DNA of 64,000 bases from Zizania palustris (taxonomy: Eukaryota > Streptophyta > Magnoliopsida > Poales > Poaceae), in assembly GCA_019279435.1 (NCBI GenBank), contig JAAALK010000289.1, forward strand, positions 51,215,164 to 51,279,163, written 5' to 3'. Below the pieces are notes generated by a model. The model saw nothing but the letters and a program-made list of their open reading frames with translations, had not been told where the DNA came from and ran no database searches. Position 1 is the first letter of the stretch, and every line of letters begins with the position of its first letter. The translations under genes were made by a program, and so were the position numbers. Positions 33,014-44,066 of the stretch are shown in pieces.

Positions 33014-34078
33014 CTATGCGAAGTATCGCTTTAGGTGCTCCGCATGCCATGTATGCGCTAACTCTTCACCTTCCAAATTAGCTAACTTAAAAGAACCAGG
33101 ACGCCCTGAGCGAACAATTAAGTATGGACCTTCCCATTTATTTCCTAATTTTCCTGGTGTTATGATACTTCGCAAAACGAGATGACCCGGCCTAAGTTCA
33201 TTAATCTTGACCTTCGGGTCGAACCAAGTCTTCATCTGCTGCTGATACTTTGACAAATTTGCCACAGCTCGAAGTCCTGTCTCCTCTGTTAAATCCAGCG
33301 AAGCTTGTCTTTCTCCTTCTATTTCCAGTTCGGTGCTGCGAAGTGATCCTCCTTTGAGCTTTGTTGGTGTCATAGCTTCATCTCCGAATAATAGTCTGAA
33401 AGGAGTGAAGCCGGTAGACCTTGTCTGAGTTGTCCGGATGGACCATAGGATCTTTGGGAGCTCATCAGTCTACAATCCTTTTGCCAATCCTAATATTCTT
33501 CGATTCAGCCCTGACAAGATATTACCATTGGCTCTTTCAACAGCTCCATTAGATTAAGGATGTCTTACTGCAGCAAAACATAGTTGAATGACTAGGTCTT
33601 CACAGAATTTCCTGAAAGTTTCTGCATCAAACTGTGTTCCATTATCCACTGTCAGCTGCCGAGGCACTCCGAACCGGCATATGATATTCTTCCAGAAAAT
33701 TTTTTGAACATTATTCGAAGTGATAGCTGTTAGGGGCTCTACTTCGACCCACTTTGAAAAGTATTCGATTGCTACCACTGCGAACTTCAAATTTCCTTTT
33801 GCTGCTGGGAAGGGACCAATAAGATCCATACCCCATCTGGCCATGGGCCATACTGGAGCAATGACTTGAAGAGCTGTTGGTGGGCGATGACTTCTTCGTC
33901 CCATCCACTGACATCCTTGGCAAGTGCGGACCAAGATCTCCGCATCAGCAACTATTGTAAGCCAATAAAGCCCCTAGCGAAGTGTTTTTCCTGCCAAAGC
34001 TCGAGGGGCCAGATGGCTACCGCAAAGTCCTTCATGAATTTCTTGAAGGATTTCTTGACCTTCGGCTTGAGATATACA
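33014..34078 (-). pseudogene. G2 integrase (broken)
   Basis: Minus strand. The core at 33934-33554 has CQGCQWMGRR (end of the zinc-binding part), then WGMDLIGPFP and LTVDNGTQFD, which give two of the three catalytic acids. The C-terminal piece 33373-33014 contains KLGNKWEGPYLI, the GPY/F-type module of gypsy integrases, and ends at KRYFA. Stops near 33550 and 33470 separate the pieces. Integrase inserts the cDNA into host DNA. Its place after RNase H marks Ty3/gypsy. Confidence 0.9.
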
Positions 34079-35345
34079 TCAGAGCAGAGGGGAACATACT
34101 CCGGCCTTGTATAAAATACCGTTGATTATGTGGTAATTCCGAGTTCTAAGCTTTAACCTTGAAAGTTGTGACCCTTCGGACATATTTGCTTCTCCTTGCA
34201 ACAATTCCATGATTGAACTTTGCCAATCTGTACTTGGAATGCAGAGGACTTCCGCAGCAGGAATTTGTGGCACCGAAGGTGTACTGAGTTCTTCATAAAA
34301 AACTTCTTTGGGTATGTCCATAGCTCCAGCTGCAGCTTTTGCTAAGATGTCATCTTGCATATTTTCTGCTCTAGGTATACTCCGAATGGAAATCCCTTTG
34401 AATGCTGATTCAATTTTTCGGATTTCTTCTAAGTACTTTGCAAGCTGTAGATGTCGAACTTGAAAACTCTTGTCTACGTGCCCTGCTACAATCTGAGAAT
34501 CTGTTTTAATAACAACTCTTGTAACCCCTAGAGCATGTGCCTTTCGGAAGTCCCAATAAAATTCCCTCATACTCTGTTGTATTATTGGTAGACTTAAAGT
34601 TGAGTCTTGCGGAGTACATTGCCTTTTGCCCTGAAGGCGAAATTATCATAGCTCCGACACCTGCTCCGGATGCTTGGAAGGCTCCATCAGAGTAAATAGT
34701 CCAAATCTCTTCACTTGGCTTCTCCGGAGCCCATGCTGCAGGGGGAGTCCATTCTGCAACAAAGTCCACCAACACTTGCGACTTAATGGTTGTTCTTGCC
34801 ACAAAGGATATGCCGAAGGGTGCTAACTCAATAGCCCACTTCCCAATTCTTCCAGTGGAATCCTTACTTCGGAGCTTATCTCCCAAAGGATACGAAGTTG
34901 GTACAATTACATTATGTGCCAAGAAATAATGCCTTAGCTTCCTCGAAGCCATTATCAGAGCATAAGTAAATTTCTCAAGCTCGGAATATCTTGTTTTTGC
35001 TCCGGACAATGCTTCGGACACAAAATAAACTGGATTCTGTACCAACTTCCCGTTGAAATCAACCTCTCTAACAAGGACTGCACTGACAGAAGAGCCAGTA
35101 GCTGCAAGGTAGAGGAGTAGGGTTTTGTCTGCAACAGGCACCATGAGTGTAGCAAGGTTACTGAGATAATTCTTAATATCTTCGAAGCTCTTTTGACACT
35201 CCGGTGTCCATGCAAAATCTTTGGACCCTTTCAATGCTTTGAAAATGGGCAAACTTCTCTCCGCAGACCTTGCCAGGAATCTGCTAAGTGCTGCAAGATG
35301 ACCGGTCAGCTTTTGCACTTGCTTTAAATTCTCTGGGGGAGCCAT
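34079..35345 (-). pseudogene. G2 RNase H and second (archaeal-type) RNase H
   Basis: The first part (from 35345) is the RT connection and RNase H with FAWTPECQKSFEDIK, VYFVSEALSGAKTRYS and KLRHYF. The second part has IYSDGAFQASGAGVGAMI and NNTTEYEGILLGL, then KTDSQIVAGHV after a shift near 34540. This is a separate archaeal-type RNase H, a hallmark of the Tat lineage. The end leads into YHIINGILYKAG, the start of integrase. Confidence 0.88.
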
Positions 35346-35348
35346 CCT

Positions 35349-36151
35349 TTACAACGCAGTTATCTGAGTGGGGCTTGCTTCGATCCCTCTGCTTGAAACT
35401 AGGTACCCTAACAATTTTCCAGCCTGCGCCCCGAAGATACATTTTTCGGGGTTGAGACGGATCCCACATGCCCGAAGGCTATTGAATGTTTCTGCTAAGT
35501 CTAGGCTATGTTGGTGCTTTAAAGCACTCTTTATTACGATATCATCCATATAGGCCTCTACATTACGGCCTAATTGATGACCTAGAACCTTAGCAATTAA
35601 CCTCGAAAAAGTAGCCCCGGCGTTTCTTAAGCCAAAGGGCATTCTTACATAACAAAGACTCCTGAAGGAGTTACGAAGCTTGTCTTGATTTCATCTTCAC
35701 GCTTTAACCAGATTTGATGATAGCCGGAGTACACGCCAAGGAAGCTTAATAACTCCGAACCGGCGGTGGAGTCGACCAATTGATCAATTCGGGGCATGGG
35801 GTAGGGGTCGCGTGGGCATGCTTTATTCAGGGATGTAAAATCAATACACATGCGCCACTTCCCGGAAGATTTCTTCCTAACGAAGACTGGGTTGGCTAAC
35901 CACTCCATATGAGCCACTTCTCTGATAATCCCAGCCTTCAGCAGCTTTTCAACTTCATCTTTAGCAAGGATAGCTCTCTCCGTAGATAACTTCCGGAGTC
36001 CTTGCTGAACTGGCCGAGCCTTCGGGTTCACAAGTAGACTGTGTTCAATAATGTCCCGACTGACTCCAGTGATGTCTTCATCATACCAAGCAAAGACATC
36101 TAAATTCTCCTCAACTACTTTCTCTAAGGAGGTAGCAACTTCTAGAGGCAA
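35349..36151 (-). pseudogene. G2 reverse transcriptase (one frameshift)
   Basis: The N-terminal piece 36151-35645 has KAGIIREV, NPVFVRKKSSGKWRMCIDF, NKACPRDPYPMPRID and the start of the palm. The C-terminal piece 35642-35349 has MPFGLRNAGATF and the active site EAYMDDIVIKS. A one-base shift near 35650 separates them. These are the standard gypsy RT motifs in the standard order. Confidence 0.92.
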
Positions 36152-36169
36152 GTCTTTACCAAATTGAAA

Positions 36170-36985
36170 TTAATATTCCTTGCCATCTTTGACAATAACC
36201 TTCGTTGCAATCTCTCCTTCGGGACTTGGTCTTGGGAAGGATTTCTTCGAAGATTCGCTAGAAGCAGAAAAATTATCCGGATTATCTTGCACACTGTTCA
36301 CCTGTCTCGGGTCAAGAGGAGGGCCATGACCATACTCCGCTCTTCGCGCGATGGCCTGATCTCCGAAAACAGTGAGCACTCCCACCTGTGTGGGCATCTT
36401 CATACATAAGTAATTATGATGCGCCACAGCTCCGAATTGATTTAACATGCCTCTTCCGAAGATGACATGGTATGCATATGGAGCATCCACAACATCGAAG
36501 ATCACTTCCTCTGTCCTGGCCAGTGGCCCCTCTCTGAAAGTAACTTCCAGGCCAATTTGGCCGATGGCATCAAAAGGGGGTCCTGCAAATCCTTGCAAAG
36601 GACGGGCTGCTGGGAGAAGATGCTTTTTGGAGATGCAGAGTTGATCAAAAGCTTGGACAAAAATAATATCCGCTGAACTCCCTCCATCAATTAGCACTCT
36701 CCGAACCTCAGTTCCTGCTATGTCGGCAGTGATGACAAGTGGGTCTGCATGTGGAAATTTAACACCAGCTGCATCATCTGCGGAAAAAGATATTGGCACA
36801 TGGGACCATTCAGGCATAGCAGCTGCAGACGAAGAAGTTCCAATATGGCCCACTTCTCTGACATATTCTCTTCTCTGCCTCTTTGACATACTTCCGAGGG
36901 TCCCTCCTCCGGAGATGGGGAGGACTACTCTTTTTCCTCGATCTCGCCCTTCTTCTTGCTTCGGAGGAGGCATAACATTGACCAC
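36170..36985 (-). CDS. G2 protease region
   Basis: A 271-codon open frame. The retropepsin-type active site is VRRVLIDGGSSADIIF. The downstream flap-like and ALIG-type strand is YHVIFGRGMLNQFGA. The basic N-terminal part continues from gag. The aspartic protease cuts the Gag-Pol polyprotein. The frame is open, but the polyprotein around it is broken. Confidence 0.85.
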   Translation of the reverse strand: MVNVMPPPKQEEGRDRGKRVVLPISGGGTLGSMSKRQRREYVREVGHIGTSSSAAAMPEWSHVPISFSADDAAGVKFPHADPLVITADIAGTEVRRVLIDGGSSADIIFVQAFDQLCISKKHLLPAARPLQGFAGPPFDAIGQIGLEVTFREGPLARTEEVIFDVVDAPYAYHVIFGRGMLNQFGAVAHHNYLCMKMPTQVGVLTVFGDQAIARRAEYGHGPPLDPRQVNSVQDNPDNFSASSESSKKSFPRPSPEGEIATKVIVKDGKEY

Positions 36986-37002
36986 CGGAGGGCGTCTTGC
37001 CG

Positions 37003-38406
37003 GATCGAAGTTCTCTATTCACGCCACAGCCTGGACAGGCTCCGGACGCACTTCAGCTGGAACTCGGTCAGTAGTGCCTCGACCCGAAGTTCTTTCCAAA
37101 TACTCTCCTCTCAGAGCAAGTATAGACTTGCACACGTCAGTTGCGTGACTCCGATTTTCACCATGGATACAGCAGAAAAAGGTCTGGCCTTTGCCAACCG
37201 GTTTCCCTGGCGGCCTCCAGCCGCTGGTCTTGCTTCCTGAATGTTGCAGAGCTCTTTTGGCAAACTTCTGCGGGGTGCAATGTTCAGAACTTCTGAACAA
37301 GGATGCTTTTGCCCCCTACGCCTGTCATGATGAACTTCGAAGCTAGGCCCTTGTGGCTGTGCTGAAGTTTTCACTTCCAATTTAACTTCTTGCAGTATCG
37401 ATGGGGTTGCAGCAGTTCTCCGAAGCCATCCCTCTTCTGACCTTGCATACTCTTCGAAATAAGACATCAACTGAGAAACAGAAGATATGCTTTTCCGGTG
37501 AAGTTTATCAAGGAGGCCTGGATTAATAACTCCCTCTCGAGCTGCGTCAACTACTGAAGACGTAGTTAACCCTCGAATCAGCGACTTCTTATGAGCGAAG
37601 CGCTTGAAATACTGTCTTAAGGTCTCTCCAGGAAGCTGCTTCACCTGGAAAAGACTTCCTGTTAACATAGGGGGTACGAAGGTACCCTGAAAGTTACTTA
37701 CGAACTTCTTCTTTAACTGCCCTCATGAACTGATTGATCCTGGCTTCAGGGACCAGAACCACCACAATGCAACTCCTTGAAAAGCTAGGGGGAAACATTT
37801 TGCCATAGTGTCCCGCACCCCTCCACTGGCTTCAATTGCTAAAGCATAAGAACGGACGAATTCTCCAGGATCTTCATCTCCGGCATACTTGCAAAGCTTT
37901 GAAGTTTTGAACTTAGGGTCGAAGCATACTTTCTGCAACTCAGGATGCAGCGGAGACTCGGTGTCGAAGAAAGCATTCTCTGGGGCTTCAGGATAAATAA
38001 GTTCGTCGTCTTCGGGCACTTCAGGGATGACCGGGGTAGGCTGAGAATGAAGTCTATATGCGGCTTCTTGCCGCCACCTTGCTACTTCAGCTTGGAGACT
38101 GGCCATTTGAGCGGCCATATCACCAAGACCATCTTCATCTCCTCCGGAAGGATCTTCCGGGTCTTGAGAACTATAGGGATCGGTTCGAAGTGGAACTTGA
38201 GGTGGAAGAGGGACTCCGGCTGGCCGAAGTATAGATGGAGTTGGCGGAGGAACTCCGTATGCTTGGGGAAGGGGAATCCCTTCCAGAGTTTGAGGTGGAG
38301 GAAACGTCGAAGGTCCTCCGACCTCAACTTTGTCTGAAGATCTTGCTCCGAAGGTCCGAGGAGACCTCCGAACAAGATTACCACCAGCACTCCGCTTAGG
38401 AGGCAT
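37003..38406 (-). pseudogene. G2 gag (broken)
   Basis: ATG at 38406 (MPPKRSAGGNLVRRSPR) begins a Pro-rich head. A short coiled coil (MAAQMASLQAEVARWRQE) follows, then the gag core start (DPGEFVRSYALAIEASGG, MAKCFPLAFQGVALWW). A stop or shift near 37720-37670 leads to the second half (QLPGETLRQYFKRFAHKK, GLLDKLHRKSI). A Cys/His stretch FCCIHGENRSHATDVC near 37190 may be the nucleocapsid knuckle. Gag forms the particle. Confidence 0.88.
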
Positions 38407-38447
38407 GGTTTGAAAACTTGGTAGAGAACGAAGTTTTTTGGACTAGG

Positions 38448-38467
38448 TTCCCCACGGACGGCGCCAA
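38448..38467 (-). other. G2 primer binding site
   Basis: The minus strand next to the 5' LTR reads TTGGCGCCGTCCGTGGGG. This is the usual form of primer site in many grass gypsy elements, paired with a host tRNA 3' end. Confidence 0.85.
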
Positions 38468-38468
38468 C

Positions 38469-38963
38469 TGTTGGCGTAAAAGATTACGCTAACAGGTTTC
38501 TGAAGATTAGAAACTAACAAACGAAGTGTTTGCGAAGTAAAATATTTCAAGCCTCCGAAAGGATAATAGCTTAAAATAGTTCGAAAGTGTGTATTGAATA
38601 ACTTGTATTCGGTCCCCCTTACAGGGTAAAATGGGGGGTATTTATAGGCCCAAACATTAAGGAAAAGACCCTTTTACCCCTCTATTACAACCGACATAGT
38701 GGAAACTATTCGTTACCCTTGATAGGGCTAAAATGGTAAAAGACTAATCTAATGAGAAAGAAAATAAGTCTTCCATCTTAGCTGGCATAGAAGCTCTCGG
38801 AAGAGTCCAAGTTTGAAGATATACTCCGAACTAGAGTCCGTCATCATACTTCGAACTTGATTCAATGCATCTCCGAAGATACATGCTGTGAACCTTTGAT
38901 TCAATCGTCTGCCTTTGTCCTGTTACTGCAATAACCCTGAGGATGGAATATTTTCCCCCAACA
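38469..38963 (-). repeat. G2 5' LTR (right LTR)
   Basis: 495 bp from TGTTGGCGTAAAAG to CCCCCAACA, followed by the ACGGG duplication (38964-38968) and the continued Copia-C gag. Confidence 0.95.
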
Positions 38964-38968
38964 ACGGG

Positions 38969-39376
38969 CATCTTGCGGAGTTTTGCTTCAGGAGGAAGCG
39001 GGTTGAGAGACCAGAGAGAGCTCGTGGTGGACAGGAGCAGCTCTACCAGCAGGGTGGAAGACTGCATGTTCCTCGACGCGGGGAGAGGCTGGAGGCCAGG
39101 ACGCATCGTGTAGGTGGTGGTAGAGGAGATGGCTTTCATGCCCATGCTCCAGTTGGTGGTGTTCGTTCCGGCAGAGTTCCAGGCCGTTTTGGCTATGGTC
39201 TTGGACCTCGTGGCCGAGGTTTTAAGCAAAACCATGGACCGCGCCTTGAGCCGCGCTTTGGTCCAAACTCTTCTGATGGTTTTCGCTTTCCATCTTTTGA
39301 GCAGATGGATCGACACTGGTTTAGTTCTTTTGCTAAACCTGGTGCCGGACCATTTGCTCCCACTTACAACCACTGA
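38969..39376 (+). pseudogene. Copia-C gag, 3' end
   Basis: Continues gag of 25314-27657 with HLAEFCFRRKR (second zinc knuckle) and the Arg/Gly-rich tail. It ends at TGA 39374-39376 after FAPTYNH. The stop and the -1 frame relation to pol are the same as in Copia-B. Confidence 0.9.
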
Positions 39377-39378
39377 TT

Positions 39379-40353
39379 GTGCAAGATCGGGTACTGGAGG
39401 ACGTTTGGATCATGGACTCAGGATGCTCTCGCCACATGACGGGACATCGCAGATGGTTCTCCAGTCTCACTCCCCCGAGCTCAAAAGAGTACATCACATT
39501 CGGGAACAGTGGTCAAGGAAAGGTAAGTGGCATCGGCTCAATTCGCATTTCAGATCATTTCTCTTTGAAGAATGTTGCCTTGGTTAAAAATTTGAACTTT
39601 AACTTGATTTCTGTTTCGCAACTTCTTGAGGATGGTTTGGAAGTGCGTTTTAAGAAGGGCAATTCTTCTGTGATTGATTCTAGAGGGTCTTCGATTTGCC
39701 AGATCTTACCTTTTGGTAAGGTTTTTCGGATTGACTTCTCTAGTTCTTTTGGCCCTTCTCGCTGTTTTATTGCTGGATCTTCTTCTGAGCTCTGGAAGTG
39801 GCATAGGAGGTTAGGTCATTTGAGTTTTGATCTGCTAGTCAGATTGAGCTGTATGGACCTCATCCGAGGATTGCCTAAGTTTAAGATGGAGAAAGATCTA
39901 GTTTGTCATCCCTGTCATCATGGGAAAATGGTTGCCGCTTCTCACTCACCTGTGACTCAGGTGATGACTTCGTATTCGGGTGAGCTATTACACATGGACA
40001 CTGTAGGTCCAGCTCGGGTACGCTCAGTCGGTGGGAAATGGTATGCACTTGTGATTGTTGACGACTTTTCTCGATTCTCGTGGGTTTTCTTTTTGGAGTC
40101 TAAGGATGAAACTTTTCAGTTTGTTCATGACCTGATTTTGAAGCTAAAGAATGAGAACAATGGTCGGATGTGAGCAATTCACTCCGACAACGGCTCTGAG
40201 TTCAAGAACTCTTAGTTCGTCAGCTTCTGTAGTGATTAGGGTCTTGACCATCAGTTTTCTGCTCCTTACACTCCCGCACAGAACGGTGTTGTGGAACGAA
40301 AGAACCGCACGCTAGTCGAGATGGCCAGGACGATGCTCGATGAGCATAGGACT
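39379..40353 (+). pseudogene. Copia-C pol, protease and first part of integrase
   Basis: Open from 39379 (MQDRVLEDVWIMDSGCS) to 40173, where the CGA of Copia-B is TGA (40171-40173). CAG codons are TAG at 40213 and 40237. The protease motif and the first integrase Asp (LLHMDTVG) are visible. The sequence is interrupted after MLDEHRT by the CACTA element; ACT at 40351-40353 is its left target copy. Confidence 0.9.
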
Positions 40354-41909
40354 CACTACAACAATCCAGGAAACTTCCGTCGGCCAAAGCCGATGGAAGT
40401 TAGCCTTTTCCCGACGGAAGAAGCTAACTTCCGTCGGCAAAAGGCTAACTTCCGTCGGCATTTGGCCGACGGAAGCGGGTAGACGAAAGTTAGCTAACTT
40501 CCGTCGGTGGCCGACGGAAGTTAGCTAACTTCCGTCGGCCAAACCTAGCCGACGAAAGTTACCAGGAAATCGGTAACTTCCGTCGGCCAAATCCTAGCCA
40601 ACGAAAATTACTTTTTTTTGTTTTTTGTTTTTTTCTGTCTACGGAGCACATTGCCGATGGAAATCCTGGCCGCTGCTTTCTGCACTTCGCGGGGCACATT
40701 GCCGAACTCCCGAGGATCAGCCGCGTCAACGTAGACGATGACCGTGTCGACGTCGGCTACAACCTTTGCATCCACCTAGGAAACTAGCAGACGCACTTGT
40801 TAGCCAACGAATTCAAGGTATTCAGACAGAAGCAGTCGTGAGTTCAACAGTCTCACCGGGAGGGTGTGCAGCTCAAACTTGGCGCCATTAGGTTCTGTCG
40901 CGTGAGTAGCGTGAGGCACTGGAGCACTTGTCGCCACATTCGGATGTGGGAGGCCGTAGAACACCAAGAAACCCTGGGCAAATTAACATAAACAGGCATC
41001 ATCAATTGCTAGAGTTGCAAAACTCAAGCAACTCCAGTGTCACTAATTGATGAGTTTAGTAAAGTTGTCTTGATACTCCTCATCTGAACCAAGATTTTTT
41101 CACCAAAACATCGCTTTCAAAGTCTCACACGCCCAATCCCTCGCATCAACGACAACTATGGAGAATTCATCAGCTCAAAAGCAGAAGAAAAGGAGGAGGA
41201 GGAGCAAAAGGGAAGAACTGAATTATTACCAGTTAGCCTGAGCTTTCTTGGAGGAGACCACATGCCGGCTCAGCCCTTCCGGGACCTTAAGGAACCAAGA
41301 CAAAAAAACACACAAATTAAACCCCAGAAATCAATTAATCAAGCCGACGACGTCGAATCGATTCCATCCGCTCACCTGCGAGGTGGCCTCGAAGTGGAGG
41401 ATGTCCCTGCCGAGCGCTGTTGCTCCGACGATGGGGAGCAGAGGCCGCACAGGAACCTGTATATGTTGTTCCCCATGGGCCCAACGCCGCCGCCGCCGCC
41501 TCCGCCGCCTCCACCTCCGACTCCGCTCGTCGTGCGCCGGAGCCCTAGGAGCAGCGTGGATACGCGCAGGAGAGATGGTGAGCGGCCAGCAAGTCCGTAG
41601 GGTGCGGCGAGACGGCGGCCGTCGGCGGCGTAGGAGAGAGGGGGGGAGAAACAGAGGGTTGACGGTGAGAGGAGGGGAGGAGGCGTGGGTTAGGGTTTTC
41701 AGATGGGGAGTGCGGGAGATGGAGAAAGTGGGGGCCCAAAAGTGGTGAGGATGAGGGAACTTCCGTCGGCTCCAGGGAAGGCTGACGAAAATTATGTTAA
41801 CTTCCGTCGGCTCATCCAGGCCGACGAAAATTATATAACTTCCGTCGGCTTTCGGAAATGTCGACGAAAATTAAAAAGACCGACAAAAATTTATTGTTTT
41901 CTCTTAGTG
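40354..41909. mobile_element. Non-autonomous CACTA transposon carrying a host gene fragment
   Basis: Starts CACTACAACAA and ends TTTCTCTTAGTG, with 3-bp target duplication ACT (40351-40353 and 41910-41912); excision on paper restores Copia-C integrase. Subterminal copies of AACTTCCGTCGGC in both orientations lie at 40368-40600 and 41755-41870, the kind of sites a CACTA transposase binds. No transposase gene is present. Between the subterminal blocks lie minus-strand exons of a staphylococcal-type nuclease gene. Confidence 0.93.
40640..41476 (-). pseudogene. Captured exons of a plant Ca2+-dependent staphylococcal-like nuclease (CAN type)
   Basis: Four minus-strand exons with splice sites resemble the N-terminal half of plant CAN1/CAN2 nucleases, recognised from memory. 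Exon a (41476-41376) starts MGNNIYRFLCGLC and ends ILHFEATSQ in a shifted frame. Exon b (41285-41230) is VPEGLSRHVVSSKKAQANW. Exon c (40973-40857) is GFLVFYGLPHPN...KFELHTLP. Exon d (40775 to about 40640) is VDAKVVADVDTVIVYVDAAD and on. The exons between b and c and the nuclease catalytic half are absent, and exon a has lost bases. So this is a fragment, not a gene. The reverse 112-166 codon ORFs here are shadows. Confidence 0.75.
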
Positions 41910-41912
41910 ACT

Positions 41913-44066
41913 CCTAGGCGTTTTTGGGCTGAAGCCATGAACATGGCTTGCTATCTATCCAACCGCATTTTTCTTCGAGCTTACTTAGGTAAGACTTCAT
42001 ATGAGTTGCGGTTTGGCAGACAGCCCAAGGTGAGCCACTTGCGAGCGTTTGGCTGCAAGTGCTTTGTGCTCAAGAAGGGAGGGCATTTGGACAAGTTTAA
42101 GTCTCGTTGCTGGGACAGAGTTTTTCTTGGCTACGCTTTACATTCTCGAGGTTTCCGTGTTTGGAACCTCGACTCCCAGCAGCTTGTCGAGACTTGTGAG
42201 GTTTCTTTTGACGAATCCTTGCCTTCTTTAACTCCTTCTTTTAAGCTTTCTGGCGATGATGAGCTTGGATAGTCCATCTTCGAGGAAGATGAGGATACTC
42301 CAGCTGCTAATGAGGGTGGGCCTTCTGTGCCTCCTGCAGAGCCCACACCTTCTGAGACTTCGACTGAGGATGAGGGCGGACCTCTGATCACTTCTTCCAC
42401 TTCGATCGAGCCCCCCAATCGAGTCCAGAGGTGCCAGCTGCTGACTCTGGTGAGGAGACTTTAGATCACCAGGGATCCCGAGCAGTTCAGCGTGATCACC
42501 CCTCAGAGCTCATGATTGGTGATTTGATTGAGAGAACTTTACATTCATCTGGTAGCTCTCTTGCTGTGTTTGCTGAATCTGCTTTTGTTGCATCTTTTGA
42601 GCCCAGAGACGTTTCTCATGCTCTTCCTGACTCGAACTGGATTAATGCCATGCAAGAAGAGCTTGAGAATTTTGTCCGCAATCGGATTTGGACACTAGTT
42701 GAGCTGCCACCCGGATGCAACCCCATAGGCACCAAGTGGGTGTTCAAGAATAAGCAAGGTGAAGATGGGGTTGTGGTGCGCAACAAAGCTCGACTAGTTG
42801 CCCGTCTTGAGTCCATTCACATTCTCTTAGCTTTTGCCGCTTCAAAGGCTTCCAAGATTTTTCAAATGGACGTCAAGAGTGCTTTTCTGAACGGGTACAT
42901 AGAGGAGGAGGTTTATGTTAGGCAACCCCCGGTTTTGAGAACCCTAAGTTTCCTCGACATGTTTTTAAGCGGTAGAAAGCTTTATACGGGTTGAAGCAAG
43001 CCCCCAGGGCTTGGTATGACCGGTTGAAGCAGTTTTTGTTGGGGAAGGGCTTTGTGATGGGTTCTGTGGATAAAACTCTTTTCTTGCTCAAAGATGCTTC
43101 AGATTTCTTAGTCGCTCAGATTTACATGGACGATATTATCTTTGGCGGTACTTCTAATGATCTTGTGTCCAAGTTTTCTGAGCAGATGCACAACGAGTTT
43201 GAGATGAGCCTCATGGGTGAGCTCAAGTACTTCTTAGGGCTCCAGATCAAGTAGACCAAGGACGGCACCTTCATTCACCAAGGTAAGTACACTTGTGACA
43301 TGTTGAAAAAATTTGACTTTGGTGGGGAGTTGAAGCTACAGATGACCCCAATGGGCACATCTGGAGGACTGGAGAAGGACGAGAGCAGCGCCAAGGTCAA
43401 TGAGAGAGAGTTTCGAGGGATGATCGGTTCGCTGCTGTACTTGACGGCGACAAGACCAGACATATAGTTCGTCGTGGGACTTTGCGCGCGTTTCCAGTCC
43501 TCACCACGTGCGTTTCATCGGCAGGCTGTCAAGCGCATCTTTAGGTATCTCACTTATGCGCCCGATCTCGGTCTTTACTATTCAACATCATCATCATCTC
43601 TTGATTTATCTGGCTTTTCAGACGCTGACTTTGGTGGGTGCCAGTTAGATCGCAAGTCGACTTCCGGTACTTGCTAGTTTCTTGGTTCATCTCTTGTGTC
43701 TTGGTCTTCTCGAAAGCAATCTGGAGTTGCTCTTTCGACCACTAAGGCTGAGTATGTAGCTGCTGCTCATAGTTGGTTTGGATGATTTCCACTCTGCGAG
43801 ACTTTGGGTTGTTCTTTCCTACCAGAGTTACTTTGTTTTGCGACAACACCAGTGCAATTAGTGTAGGGAAAAACCCTTGTCTCCATTCAAAAACCAAACA
43901 TATTGATGTGCGCTTTCACTTTCTGCGGGATCAATATGAAAAAGGTGTCATTGACCTTGTTCATGTTGATACCCATCATCAGTTGGCTGACATTTTCACC
44001 AAACCCCTAGATCAGTCTACTTGTGAGCGTTTACGAGGGGATTTGGGTGTTGTGTATCCTTTTTAG
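41913..44066 (+). pseudogene. Copia-C pol, end of integrase, RT and RNase H (broken)
   Basis: Continues with RRFWAEAMNMACYLSNRIF. RT has lost 57 bp (19 codons) near 42803, exactly between two copies of GTTGCCC. A frameshift near 42930 follows. The active site has become YMDDIIFG. TAG replaces CAG at 43252, 43465 and 43675. RNase H lost 10 bp inside the GCTGCTGCT run near 43765. The last piece, 43773-44066, is intact to the normal stop. Confidence 0.9.

Larger units (their letters stand above)
27658..38963 (-). mobile_element. G2, Ty3/gypsy element of Tat type with antisense gene
   Basis: An 11.3-kb element with LTRs at 27658-28151 and 38469-38963, flanked by ACGGG (27653-27657 and 38964-38968) inside Copia-C gag. 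Minus-strand order is gag, protease, RT, RNase H, second RNase H, integrase: integrase last, hence Ty3/gypsy. The second RNase H domain and the antisense gene near the 3' LTR are typical of the Tat lineage. The LTRs differ at about a dozen or so sites by eye. Several frameshifts and stops inactivate pol. Confidence 0.95.

Noticed and set aside
41248..41748. Plus-strand 112- and 166-codon ORFs in the CACTA element
   Set aside because: They run opposite to the captured nuclease exons, which have splice sites and protein similarity; these ORFs are their shadows.
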